From the NCBI GenBank assembly GCA_039934035.1, contig JBDTMZ010000118.1:1-64000 (forward strand): a stretch of DNA of 64,000 bases, given 5' to 3'. Positions 53,930 through 62,215 of this stretch are shown here, piece after piece (position 1 is the stretch's first letter; each line of letters opens with the position of its first letter). A model generated the notes under the pieces. The model ran no database searches and had not been told where the DNA came from. It saw only the letters and a list, made by a program, of their open reading frames with translations. A program made the translations under genes and the position numbers. Origin of the DNA: Solibacter sp039934035. GTDB lineage: Bacteria; Acidobacteriota; Terriglobia; Bryobacterales; Bryobacteraceae.

Positions 53930-54964
53930 ATGAAGTCACTTGTCAGCAGCATCGCCGCGGCCCTGATTGCGATGTCCGCGACCGCATCGGCACAGACGCC
54001 TCCCACAACAGTCGATGGCTATATTCAGACGGCCAAAGCCGCCGCCGGTACGGATTGGACCGGCACCTTCTCTCGCCTCTGCATCGCCCCCGCCGCCGCA
54101 CCCGCAGGCGGGCGCGGAACTGGAGCGGCAGGACGCGGAGCCGGAGCAGGCGCTGGTGCGGGAGCGGCGGCCGGACGCGGCGCGGGCCGCGGTACTCCCG
54201 CCAGGGAAACCTGGTATGCGCGCCCCGCGAAGGTCGCCGACAACCTCTACTGGCTCGGCACCAAGGCCCATAGTTCCTGGGCGCTCGTCGGCAGCGAAGG
54301 CATCATCATCATCGATGGCCTGTTCGAGTACGCCACCAAAGACGAGATTCTGGACGGCATGCAGCAGGTGGGGTTGAATCCCAAGCGAGTGAAGTTCATC
54401 ATCTTCTCGCATGCGCACGGCGATCACGATGGAGGCGCCAAAATGATGCAGGACGCCATCCCCGATGTGCGCATCGTCTACGGCAAAGAAGATTGGGACT
54501 CGGTGGACGCCCGCCAGGGTGAGAAGCCCAAACACGAAACCGGCATGGATGGCAAGGACGGGCAGAAGATCGCCGTCGGCGATGCCTCCGTGCAGATCGT
54601 GACCATGCCCGGCCATACGCCCGGCACGCTGTCCTACCTTTTCGAGGTGAAAGATAATGGCAAGCCGATGAAAGTGGCCTACGTTGGCGGCACGGCGATT
54701 CCCTTCAACGGGACCGCCGCATACTACGACCAGTACCTCGCCTCATCCAAGAAGGTGCAGAAGGCCGCGGCCGATTACGGCGCCACCGCGCTGATGTCGA
54801 ATCACTCCGAGTTCGACGACGCCTATTTCAAGGCGCACACCGCAGCTAACCGCAAGCCGGGCGACCCGAATCCGTTCGATGTCGGGGCGAATGCTGTGGC
54901 CCGCTATTTCACAGTGGTCCAGGATTGCACCTCCGCGGCCAAATTGCGCGCAGTCGGCCAATAG
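53930..54964 (+). CDS. Secreted metallo-beta-lactamase-fold hydrolase
   Basis: 344 residues. A signal peptide (1-21, ending TASAQ) is followed by a low-complexity Gly/Ala/Arg stretch at about 59-88. The catalytic domain has HAHGDHDGG (His161, His163, Asp165, His166), MPGHTPGT (His229) and MSNHSEFDD (His292), matching the di-zinc ligand set of subclass B3-like enzymes. Beta-lactamase activity is possible but so is a lactone or sulfatase-like hydrolase; the fold alone cannot tell. The gene is convergent with the beta-helix gene (one base between stops). Confidence 0.85.
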   Translation: MKSLVSSIAAALIAMSATASAQTPPTTVDGYIQTAKAAAGTDWTGTFSRLCIAPAAAPAGGRGTGAAGRGAGAGAGAGAAAGRGAGRGTPARETWYARPAKVADNLYWLGTKAHSSWALVGSEGIIIIDGLFEYATKDEILDGMQQVGLNPKRVKFIIFSHAHGDHDGGAKMMQDAIPDVRIVYGKEDWDSVDARQGEKPKHETGMDGKDGQKIAVGDASVQIVTMPGHTPGTLSYLFEVKDNGKPMKVAYVGGTAIPFNGTAAYYDQYLASSKKVQKAAADYGATALMSNHSEFDDAYFKAHTAANRKPGDPNPFDVGANAVARYFTVVQDCTSAAKLRAVGQ

Positions 54965-54965
54965 T

Positions 54966-56588
54966 TCAAATCTTCTGACTCGGGGCGGCAACGTTACGCA
55001 CTGCCGCCTCGCCCAATCGCTCACGAAGCTGCGTCAGGTACAAGCTGCGCGGCGTCACATGTTTGTCCAGAGACTCCATGTGCCCCACCGGCTTTGACCC
55101 GTCCTGCAACGGAATATTGAAAGGCACCGAGTTCACGCCGATGTGACCGAAGGAGAAATTCTGCGCGGTCGGCGGCTGCTGGACGAGGAATGGCCCCTCG
55201 CAGTTCCAGAAAACCGTATTCGCCCCGGCCCATCCGATGTTAATGTCCTTCCAGAAGCGTGCCGTCAGCGGAGCGTGCACGTTGTCCCACAGGCCGCCCG
55301 TCGCCCACTGCGAATGCGGCTCGCTCGATGAGAACGGCGATGTGGCCGTGCAATCCAGAAAGACATTCAGGCATGACCCAGGCAGGCCGGTGACGAACGA
55401 GTGCCGCCCCTTATCGGAGGAGCAGCGTTGCACCAGCGAAAGCTGGCCTTCCATCAGGAACGTAAACCGGCGAGCGCCGCGACGCTGCGAAATCGGCTCC
55501 CTCGACACGCAATCCTGCACCGTCACCCATTTCGCTCCGCGCTGCACGGCCACCAGACTGTTGCCGAAATGCAACTGCGTCACGTTGCGGACCCAGCAGT
55601 GGCGCGCGTTGTTGATCGAGATGAAGTTCCAGTAGTGCCCTTCATCCGCGTAATACTCCTCGGCCACGTAATTCGGACGGTCCATATTGCCGTACTCGCG
55701 GGTGCGTACGGTCGGGTCGAACTCCGAAATGCCGCGCAGATTTTCGACGCCGGCCTTCTCGATCCGGCCCGGGTCGTCGTACTTGTACACCTCGCCGCCG
55801 CCCCACTTCTTCTCGATAGCGCACGTAATCGGCGCATCGATGGTGATGGCGTTACCTTGTACCGCCGTGACGATGCGGTCCCAATCGACGTTGAATGGCC
55901 GCCAGGGAAACTTATTCTCCGGCTGGCCCATCCCCATCGCGTTGACCCAATCCTGATTGCCGATGCGGCGCACGATCACAGTGTCGCCCACCTTGAAATC
56001 GCGCGACGACGCCACGTGAATCGTGCGCGAGCCCACCGGCACATACTCGTCCGACACCACCTGTTTGGAGGCTTCGTTCACGGCCAGCGCGGAGGGACCT
56101 GCAACCGTGACCAGCGTCCCGCCGCCGCCGCGTCCTCCGCCGCCTCTCGGATTCCCCGTGCCGACAAGGACTGTGCCGGTATCGCCCATGCCCTCGCCTC
56201 GCAGCACCACGCCGCTGGCCTGAATCTTCAAAGGGTTCGCCATCTTGTAATAGCCCATGCGGAGCAGCACGGCGCCGCGGAACCCGTTCTTATCGAGCGG
56301 CAGCGCGGACACCTTATCGATCGCCGCCTGCACAGTCGCCTGACTGTCGCCCGGCACCGGCCAGACCGTTTCCTTCACGGGCACCGTGGGGATCGGCACG
56401 CCCCCGCCTCCGTATCCCGCATACGAGAAGTCAAGGATGGTGCTCCCCAACTCGTCCGGCGTATATACGAGCTTGCCATCCGTGCCGGGATAGACCTTGG
56501 ACACGGTGGACGGCATCTCTTCCTGAGCTGCGGCCATCGCCGCGGGCGCAAGCGCCAGTTGCATGATTCTTCGCCGGGATACTGCCAT
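54966..56588 (-). CDS. Exported parallel beta-helix (pectate-lyase-like) protein
   Basis: 540 residues. MAVSRRRIMQLALAPAAMAAAQ is a signal peptide with twin Arg. Residues about 95-470 show right-handed beta-helix coils (GFRGAVLLRMGYYKMANPLKIQASGVVLRGEGMGDTGTVLVG, WNFISINNARHCWVRNVTQL, VTVQDCVSREP). A Gly/Arg-rich insert (NPRGGGGRGGGG) sits near residue 150. No obvious catalytic Asp cluster is identified, so it may bind or cleave a polysaccharide. Start ATG at 56588. Upstream lies a serine hydrolase gene on the same strand, 27 bases away, so they may share an operon. Confidence 0.75.
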   Translation of the reverse strand: MAVSRRRIMQLALAPAAMAAAQEEMPSTVSKVYPGTDGKLVYTPDELGSTILDFSYAGYGGGGVPIPTVPVKETVWPVPGDSQATVQAAIDKVSALPLDKNGFRGAVLLRMGYYKMANPLKIQASGVVLRGEGMGDTGTVLVGTGNPRGGGGRGGGGTLVTVAGPSALAVNEASKQVVSDEYVPVGSRTIHVASSRDFKVGDTVIVRRIGNQDWVNAMGMGQPENKFPWRPFNVDWDRIVTAVQGNAITIDAPITCAIEKKWGGGEVYKYDDPGRIEKAGVENLRGISEFDPTVRTREYGNMDRPNYVAEEYYADEGHYWNFISINNARHCWVRNVTQLHFGNSLVAVQRGAKWVTVQDCVSREPISQRRGARRFTFLMEGQLSLVQRCSSDKGRHSFVTGLPGSCLNVFLDCTATSPFSSSEPHSQWATGGLWDNVHAPLTARFWKDINIGWAGANTVFWNCEGPFLVQQPPTAQNFSFGHIGVNSVPFNIPLQDGSKPVGHMESLDKHVTPRSLYLTQLRERLGEAAVRNVAAPSQKI

Positions 56589-56615
56589 CGTCTTGCCTCC
56601 TGAGATGCTTGAATT

Positions 56616-58004
56616 CTATCTGATCGCCGTGAGCACGTCGGCGCAGAATTTCGAAATCTTGAAACCGGCGCCGGAATCGAACCCGCGCCGCACGATCACC
56701 GTCCTGGCCGAAGGAATGATCATCGAGTATTGACCCTGGCCACCGTTGGGCGAGAAGGCGCCCTCGGGCAAACCATCCTGGCCGCTGTAGATCCAGAACT
56801 GCCCGCCGTAACGCGGACCGTTATCCGCGGGCTGCACCGGACCGGGAGTCGCCACGTATTTCGCCCAGCCTTCCGGAACAATGCGCTCGCCATTCCATAC
56901 CCCGTCGTTGAGGTACAGCAAACCAAAGCGCGCGAAATCACGGGCGCTCGAGTAGGTCTGTCCCGACATCAGGAAATCGCCGTTCCAGTCGCTGGCCGGT
57001 GTGGTGCGCGTCATCCCGATTTTCCAGAAGAGTTGCTGAAACGGCATCGCCCAGAATGTCCGATCGTCCTTCACTGCCTGCCGCACCGCGCGCACCAGCA
57101 GCATCGTGTCCGGCGGGTTATACAGGAAGCGCGTGCCCGGTAGCGTATCGAGCATGTTGGTTGCGGCGCGTCCCGCTACCGTCCCGCCGCCGTTATAGAT
57201 ATCGGCTTGCGGGCTGCCGCCGGCTTCGCCGTATAGGCCGCTCGACATGTGCAGCAGGTGATTTGCGGTGATCGCGCCGCGCGGGTCGCCTGGCTTGCGC
57301 CATTCCTCCAGCGCGCCAGGGCGATCCAGATCGAGGCCGTATTTCCATTTCGCGATGCCTACCAGCGACGACGCGAAACTCTTGGCGGCGGAATGCGTTT
57401 GCGCCGCCTGATGCATGTCATAGCCCATCGCGTAGCGTTCGGCGACGATCTTGCCGTCTTTGACCACGATGATGCCCCACGTGCGCCCGCCATAGCTCTT
57501 GCCGTCGAAGCCCGCTTCCACCAGCGCATCGAGCGCTTTCTGTTTCGCCTCCGGCAGGCGCGCCGTGGCGTTTTGATCTCCCATCGGCCACGCCTGACCA
57601 TCCAACTCGGGCCGCACCACTTTCGCATCCACCTGTGGAACAAAGCGCAACGCCTCTTCCGTCGCGCCCGTCGGCAGTTGCACGCAGCCCAGTACCGGAC
57701 GCCACGCCACAATGCGCGGCGGCATCACGTCGGAATACCGGATGGAGACAATCTTGCGCGCGTAGTCGATGTCGGTCTTCATCTGCTCGGTGCCGCCCAC
57801 GCCGCTGTTGTCCGCGTCAATCTGCTCGATACTGCGGCCGCCGCTCCACAGTCCGCTGCAGAGCGCCACTGCGCGCGTAGCCGCTTGCACTGCCCCCTGC
57901 TTTCGCGGCGTGCCTTGTGCGGGAGCGGGCTGCGCGCCAGCCGTGCCGATGAAACATAGTGCCAGAGCCGCGCAAACGCAGGCTACTCGATTCGTTGGGC
58001 GCAT
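56616..58004 (-). CDS. Beta-lactamase-family serine hydrolase, secreted
   Basis: 462 residues from the ATG at 58004, which has GGAGG five bases upstream (the frame starts 4 codons earlier). A signal peptide (CVCAALALCFIGTAGAQ) leads to a short Pro/Gln/Ala linker. The class C beta-lactamase/DD-peptidase fold has HSAAKSFASSL (Ser-x-x-Lys) and FLYNPPDTMLL (Tyr-x-Asn-like). NGGQGQYSMIIPSARTVIVRRG occupies the position of the third motif. It is an esterase or peptidase of unknown substrate in the periplasm. The neighbouring beta-helix gene and the divergent AKR gene suggest catabolism of plant-derived compounds, which is inference. Confidence 0.85.
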   Translation of the reverse strand: MRPTNRVACVCAALALCFIGTAGAQPAPAQGTPRKQGAVQAATRAVALCSGLWSGGRSIEQIDADNSGVGGTEQMKTDIDYARKIVSIRYSDVMPPRIVAWRPVLGCVQLPTGATEEALRFVPQVDAKVVRPELDGQAWPMGDQNATARLPEAKQKALDALVEAGFDGKSYGGRTWGIIVVKDGKIVAERYAMGYDMHQAAQTHSAAKSFASSLVGIAKWKYGLDLDRPGALEEWRKPGDPRGAITANHLLHMSSGLYGEAGGSPQADIYNGGGTVAGRAATNMLDTLPGTRFLYNPPDTMLLVRAVRQAVKDDRTFWAMPFQQLFWKIGMTRTTPASDWNGDFLMSGQTYSSARDFARFGLLYLNDGVWNGERIVPEGWAKYVATPGPVQPADNGPRYGGQFWIYSGQDGLPEGAFSPNGGQGQYSMIIPSARTVIVRRGFDSGAGFKISKFCADVLTAIR

Positions 58005-58128
58005 GATTGCCTCCACTGCATAACAATAACATCAGACAACCTTCTCTTTAACCCGCGGAATTCGCTGGAATCGGACAACTCGATCCGATACCATCAGAAG
58101 TGCAGCGTGGCGTTTTGCTGGAGGTCCT

Positions 58129-59586
58129 ATGCTTTCCCGACGCGAGACTATGTCTGCTCTCGGCGCCCTGCCGTTAGCCGGCGCTCTAAGTCCCGGCGAA
58201 CTGTACGCGCAGGCCGCCGCCAGACTCCCGGTCCGCACCCTCGGACGTACCGGGTTTCCGGTAGTGCCCTATGCGTTGGGCGGCATCGGGTCGATCCGCG
58301 CTCCCGGGCAGGGAGTGGACCCCGCGGACATCATCGTGCGCGCCGTTCAACTCGGCCTCAATTACCTGGATACGGCCAACGTGTATGGCCCCAGTCAAGT
58401 GAACTATGGCGAAGCTTTTCGCCGCATGCACCTGATTCCGTCGAACACCGGCTACAACGCGGCGATGCGCTCGCGCCTCTGGCTGGCCAGCAAGACGGCG
58501 GCGCGCTACACCTTGAATCCGCCTACGCCTCAGGCCCAACCGGGCCGGGGCCCCGCGAGGCCGCCACAAACCGCCATCGACGATCTCAAACGCACCATGA
58601 CGCAGATTTTCGGTGACGGGCAAGGCTTCGTCCCGGAGGGCGCTTACCTCGATTGCATGCAGATCCACGATCTGCGCAACCTCGCGTCCGTCGACCAGGT
58701 TTACGAAGGGTTGGCCGATCGCGGCGCCGGCAGGCGGCCGGAGCGCATGGGCGCCCTGGCCGGGTTGCTCGATTATCGCGACGGAACCAACTACACCGGC
58801 CAGAATCCCGAGCACCGCATTTGGATCCGGCACATCGGCGTGACCAGCCACGCCAATTCCGGCTACCTGATGAAGGCGCTGCGCATGGATACGCAGGACA
58901 TTTTCGATACCGTGCTGATGGCGCTCAACGCCAATGACCGGCGTTACGATTCGATGCAGAACAACGCACTGCCGTTGGCCGTGGCCAAAGGCATGGGCGT
59001 CATCACCATGAAGATCATGGCGGATGGAGTGATGTGGGGCGGGCCGAAGCGCTTCCTCTCGCGGCCCGAGGACGTCATCACCTCGCTGGGCAAGCCGGAC
59101 AGCGTAGACTTTGGCGAACTGATCCGCTACCCGCTATCCTTCCCGGGTGTGACCTGCGCCATCGTCGGCATTGGCAAGATCAATCGCGAGAAGCCTGAGC
59201 AGGACCAGTTGGTGGCCAACCTCGCGGCATCGCAGATGGACTTGCCCGGCCCGGCCGAACGCCTTCGCACCGAAGAGCGCGTGGCGGATCGTGTCGGCAA
59301 AGATACCAACTTCTTCCAGGAGAGCCGCGCCGCCATCATCCAACCGGCTGAGGTGACCAGTTCCAAGGATGGAGACCGTTTGGTGGTGGAGTGGAATACC
59401 GCGATGGCCGGTGCGGACGCGCTGCGCTCTTACGAGATCCGCGCGGGCAGCAAGTTGCTGGCATCGCTGCCGTTCCGTCCCCAACTGACTGAAGCGCCGT
59501 TGCGTGCCTCGGTCGCCGCGTCCGATGCCGGTGACGCGCCCATCACGGTGGTTGCCTCCACGGACGCTCCCAAACGAGTGGCATAA
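58129..59586 (+). CDS. Exported aldo/keto reductase
   Basis: 485 residues, longer than usual because of a signal (MLSRRETMSALGALPLAGAL, Tat-like RR) and a C-terminal beta-rich extension after about residue 390 (VVEWNTAMAGADALRSYEIRAG). The AKR tetrad is complete: Asp81 and Tyr86 (YLDTANVYG), Lys122 (WLASKT), His180 (MQIHDLR). A Pro/Gln/Arg insert (QAQPGRGPARPPQ) sits near residues 135-147. It probably reduces a carbonyl using NAD(P)H, but a Tat-exported NADPH enzyme needs explanation, unless the cofactor is folded in before export. Transcribed alone. Confidence 0.8.
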   Translation: MLSRRETMSALGALPLAGALSPGELYAQAAARLPVRTLGRTGFPVVPYALGGIGSIRAPGQGVDPADIIVRAVQLGLNYLDTANVYGPSQVNYGEAFRRMHLIPSNTGYNAAMRSRLWLASKTAARYTLNPPTPQAQPGRGPARPPQTAIDDLKRTMTQIFGDGQGFVPEGAYLDCMQIHDLRNLASVDQVYEGLADRGAGRRPERMGALAGLLDYRDGTNYTGQNPEHRIWIRHIGVTSHANSGYLMKALRMDTQDIFDTVLMALNANDRRYDSMQNNALPLAVAKGMGVITMKIMADGVMWGGPKRFLSRPEDVITSLGKPDSVDFGELIRYPLSFPGVTCAIVGIGKINREKPEQDQLVANLAASQMDLPGPAERLRTEERVADRVGKDTNFFQESRAAIIQPAEVTSSKDGDRLVVEWNTAMAGADALRSYEIRAGSKLLASLPFRPQLTEAPLRASVAASDAGDAPITVVASTDAPKRVA

Positions 59587-59611
59587 GGCGTTGCGTTGTG
59601 CGAACCAGCGA

Positions 59612-59629
59612 AGCTCGAAAGTCCGAGCT
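59612..59629. terminator. Hairpin between convergent genes
   Basis: AGCTCG (59612-59617) and CGAGCT (59624-59629) form a perfect 6-bp stem with a 6-base loop, 26 bases after the reductase stop and ahead of the end of the DUF362 gene. No U-tract. Confidence 0.4.
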
Positions 59630-59728
59630 CTGCTCGCCTGCGCGAGGCTGGAGCCATATGCCACATTTGCGAGGTATCGCTCAAGGGACGCGTCGCCTGA
59701 TGCGGCTGCCTTGGAACCCCTACGGGCG

Positions 59729-60955
59729 TCACCCGCGCGTGATTTCCCGCAGCCAGTCCAGCTGATTCTGCACGCCATCGTGCAGCCGGAATACGCGCTT
59801 CACCGCCTCCGGCCTTTCGCCGCGAATGTCGATCTTCGCCAGGTCGAATTGCCCCACTCCGAGCTGTGCAGCGTACTGCAAATAGCCCACCGCGTGCTGC
59901 GGAATTCCCATCGTCTCCAGCCCAACCCGGTCCGCCGCCAGAAAATCCGTCGACGCAATCGCCACCCGCATCGGCACCGGCGTTCCGCTGGCTGGTCCAT
60001 TGCCCTCCATGCCCTCGAACCCGTCGATCAACGCCACGCCCCAGCTCTTGCTGAGCTTCTTGGCGACCATGGCCACGTTGTAGTTCATCGCATGGAACGG
60101 CGCACCCCGCGTGACGCCACGACCGGCCTGCGGTGCGCCTCCGCGAGCGCCTGCGGGAGGCGCGCCCTGTCCCGGCGTGGGAGCCGTTCCCCGGGCGCCG
60201 GCTTGCCCCGCCCCTCGTCCGCCCTGACCGCCGCCGCGGCCGAACCCGCCCGTCTGGGCATGCATCATGCGCTTGTCGTCGAATGGGGCGGTGCCCGTTC
60301 TCCGCAGCGGAGCGCCCATCGCCATGTTTTTGATCGACATCGTCGCTACAACGGCATTGTGCGTCTTCAGCATCGCCGAGCTGATGATGAACGCATCCGG
60401 GTCAAGCAACCGTCCCGCCAGTCGTACCGGGACCGGCCGCACGTTGCCGTCCACGATGGGAAATATCTCGTGCTGCTCCTCGCCATTCAGGTCCACCAGC
60501 TTGAGGTTGAATCGCTTGTATTCGCCAATCAGTTGGGGATAGTGATAATTCTCGAAGCCTTGCAGCGTCTCGCCCGCGCTCGATTCGACAATCATCACCG
60601 GGCCCTTAAAGCGCGGCGCCAGATAATCGAGAATCCCGCGGATCGCATCCACGTGCGTGGCGCAGAGTTGATTGTTGCCGTAAACGTTGTTGACCTTGAT
60701 CGCCACGTATTTCTTGCGTTTGAGCAGCGGAGCGATCTCTTTATCGATGGCGTTCAGCGCCTCGATCACGTTCTTCCGGCGGTCCTCGCCTTTCACCAGC
60801 GAGACCTGCGAACGCGATTCGTAGGGGTAGATCGAAGGGCCCGGCACAGCCGGCGGAATGTCCGCCTGGCCGTACACCGTGTTTTGCGAAGCGGCCCCGG
60901 CCAGGGCGCCGGCGCCCGCCAGGTGCAGGAAGTTTCTACGCGAGCAATCGTTCAT
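59729..60955 (-). CDS. DUF362-domain Tat-exported protein
   Basis: 408 residues. The N-terminus SRRNFLHLAGAGALAGAASQ is a strong Tat signal. The DUF362 core has RKKYVAIKVNNVYGNNQLCATHVDAIRGILDYL, VMIVESSAGETLQGFENY, AMLKTHNAVVATMSIKNMAMGAP and VALIDGFEGMEGNGP. A Gly/Arg/Ala/Pro-rich insert of about 50 residues (about 236-290) breaks the domain. DUF362 proteins often partner with ferredoxins or heterodisulfide-like enzymes; their reaction is unknown. Last gene of a possible three-gene minus-strand unit (with 61040-62212 and 62216-63628). Confidence 0.85.
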   Translation of the reverse strand: MNDCSRRNFLHLAGAGALAGAASQNTVYGQADIPPAVPGPSIYPYESRSQVSLVKGEDRRKNVIEALNAIDKEIAPLLKRKKYVAIKVNNVYGNNQLCATHVDAIRGILDYLAPRFKGPVMIVESSAGETLQGFENYHYPQLIGEYKRFNLKLVDLNGEEQHEIFPIVDGNVRPVPVRLAGRLLDPDAFIISSAMLKTHNAVVATMSIKNMAMGAPLRRTGTAPFDDKRMMHAQTGGFGRGGGQGGRGAGQAGARGTAPTPGQGAPPAGARGGAPQAGRGVTRGAPFHAMNYNVAMVAKKLSKSWGVALIDGFEGMEGNGPASGTPVPMRVAIASTDFLAADRVGLETMGIPQHAVGYLQYAAQLGVGQFDLAKIDIRGERPEAVKRVFRLHDGVQNQLDWLREITRG

Positions 60956-61039
60956 GGGAATCTCCTTCGACGCGGCTCACTCCCGGCCACTCGAAACCCG
61001 CTCCGGCGAGCATCCCGGGTTCCAACCTTCTTCCGTGGA

Positions 61040-62212
61040 CTACCCTTTGTACTGCCGGTAGTCGATGCGAACTTTCTCAATCGGCACGCCAATCACTTCG
61101 ATGCGCTTCAAATCGCGCGTTCCGATACCGTGCTGCTCCGCCAGAAACAGCGTGCTGTCGCAGCGCTCGAAAGGCGGAGTGCCGCGCACCGCCATGGGGT
61201 CGAACCCCATGCAGGAAGCGCCCACCGCGTCCACACAGACGGGATTGAGGCCGGCGATCAGGATGCCGGGATGAACCGGCTTGACGCCGCGGTTCCAGGG
61301 TCCTTCGCCGCCCGTAATGCTGTCGATGGCGTCGATCATGGCCAGGTGAATGGGGCGCGCGGCCACGATGTCCGAGATGATGCGCGGAATCCGATAGCCG
61401 GCTTCGCGCGGCGATTTCGGATTGTTCTCCGAGGGCGCGCTCTTGGACGGCTGGCGGTTGCCGCTATGCATGGGGCCGCGGCCACCATGCGGATCCGTGC
61501 TGGGCTCATTGATGCCGGCGCCTTCCCCGTAGATGGTGACGGGCGTGGCGCCGAACATGTTCTTGATGGACATGGTGACCCCTGCCGTTGCGTGCTCCTT
61601 CAGCTTGCCGATGGAGATGAAGAAATCGCACTCGGAGTAGGAGTGATTGAGGTCGAAGCCGGGGAAAAGGTGGCCGCCGTCGGGTACTGTGATGCGCTTG
61701 TAGCCTTTGGCGCGGCCCACCACGTTGGTGTTTTCGAACTCCACCAGTTTGGCCGCCGAAGCGATGTCTTGCGGCTTCCAGCCTACTTCCATCATGTACT
61801 CTTCCAGCGGATCGCTGCTGGACCAGCTTCCTTCCAGGATGCGCACCCGCCTGGCTCCGGCTTTGCCCAGCAAGTGCGTCACGGCGCCAACCACCTTCGG
61901 GTGCGTCCAGAAGGTCTCTTCGTGCGGCTTGAAGGCCACGCGTTCGAAGGCCCCGCCCACCATATTGATCTTGATGGCGACGGTCTTGTTGCGCACCATG
62001 CTGCCCAGCCCGCCGAGTTGGTCGAAGATTTTGGTGAGCGTGGGCAACAGTTCGGACGTGTAGTTGTCGCACTTCTCGATGACGACTTTCGAGGAGGGAG
62101 CCTGCTGGGCGAAGTTGATGCCGGGCGTCAGTGCCGTGCCCAAGGCAGCGCCACCCATAGCGCCCAGGAACTGCCGGCGGCTGGACTGGTTACAGTGATG
62201 TCTCATGCTCAT
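61040..62212 (-). CDS. DUF362-domain Tat-exported protein, second paralogue
   Basis: 390 residues. SSRRQFLGAMGGAALGTAL is a Tat signal. The core is KTVAIKINMVGGAFERVAFKPHEETFWTHPKVVGAV, RRVRILEGSWSSSDPLEEYMMEVGW, FFISIGKLKEHATAGVTMSIKNMFGATPVTIYGEGAG, IHLAMIDAIDSITGGEGPW and NPVCVDAVGASCMGFDPMAVRGTPPFE. It lacks the Gly-rich insert of its neighbour. Start ATG at 62212, three bases after the upstream gene's stop, so the two are coupled. A role in periplasmic electron transfer is inferred from family associations only. Confidence 0.85.
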   Translation of the reverse strand: MSMRHHCNQSSRRQFLGAMGGAALGTALTPGINFAQQAPSSKVVIEKCDNYTSELLPTLTKIFDQLGGLGSMVRNKTVAIKINMVGGAFERVAFKPHEETFWTHPKVVGAVTHLLGKAGARRVRILEGSWSSSDPLEEYMMEVGWKPQDIASAAKLVEFENTNVVGRAKGYKRITVPDGGHLFPGFDLNHSYSECDFFISIGKLKEHATAGVTMSIKNMFGATPVTIYGEGAGINEPSTDPHGGRGPMHSGNRQPSKSAPSENNPKSPREAGYRIPRIISDIVAARPIHLAMIDAIDSITGGEGPWNRGVKPVHPGILIAGLNPVCVDAVGASCMGFDPMAVRGTPPFERCDSTLFLAEQHGIGTRDLKRIEVIGVPIEKVRIDYRQYKG

Positions 62213-62215
62213 AGC

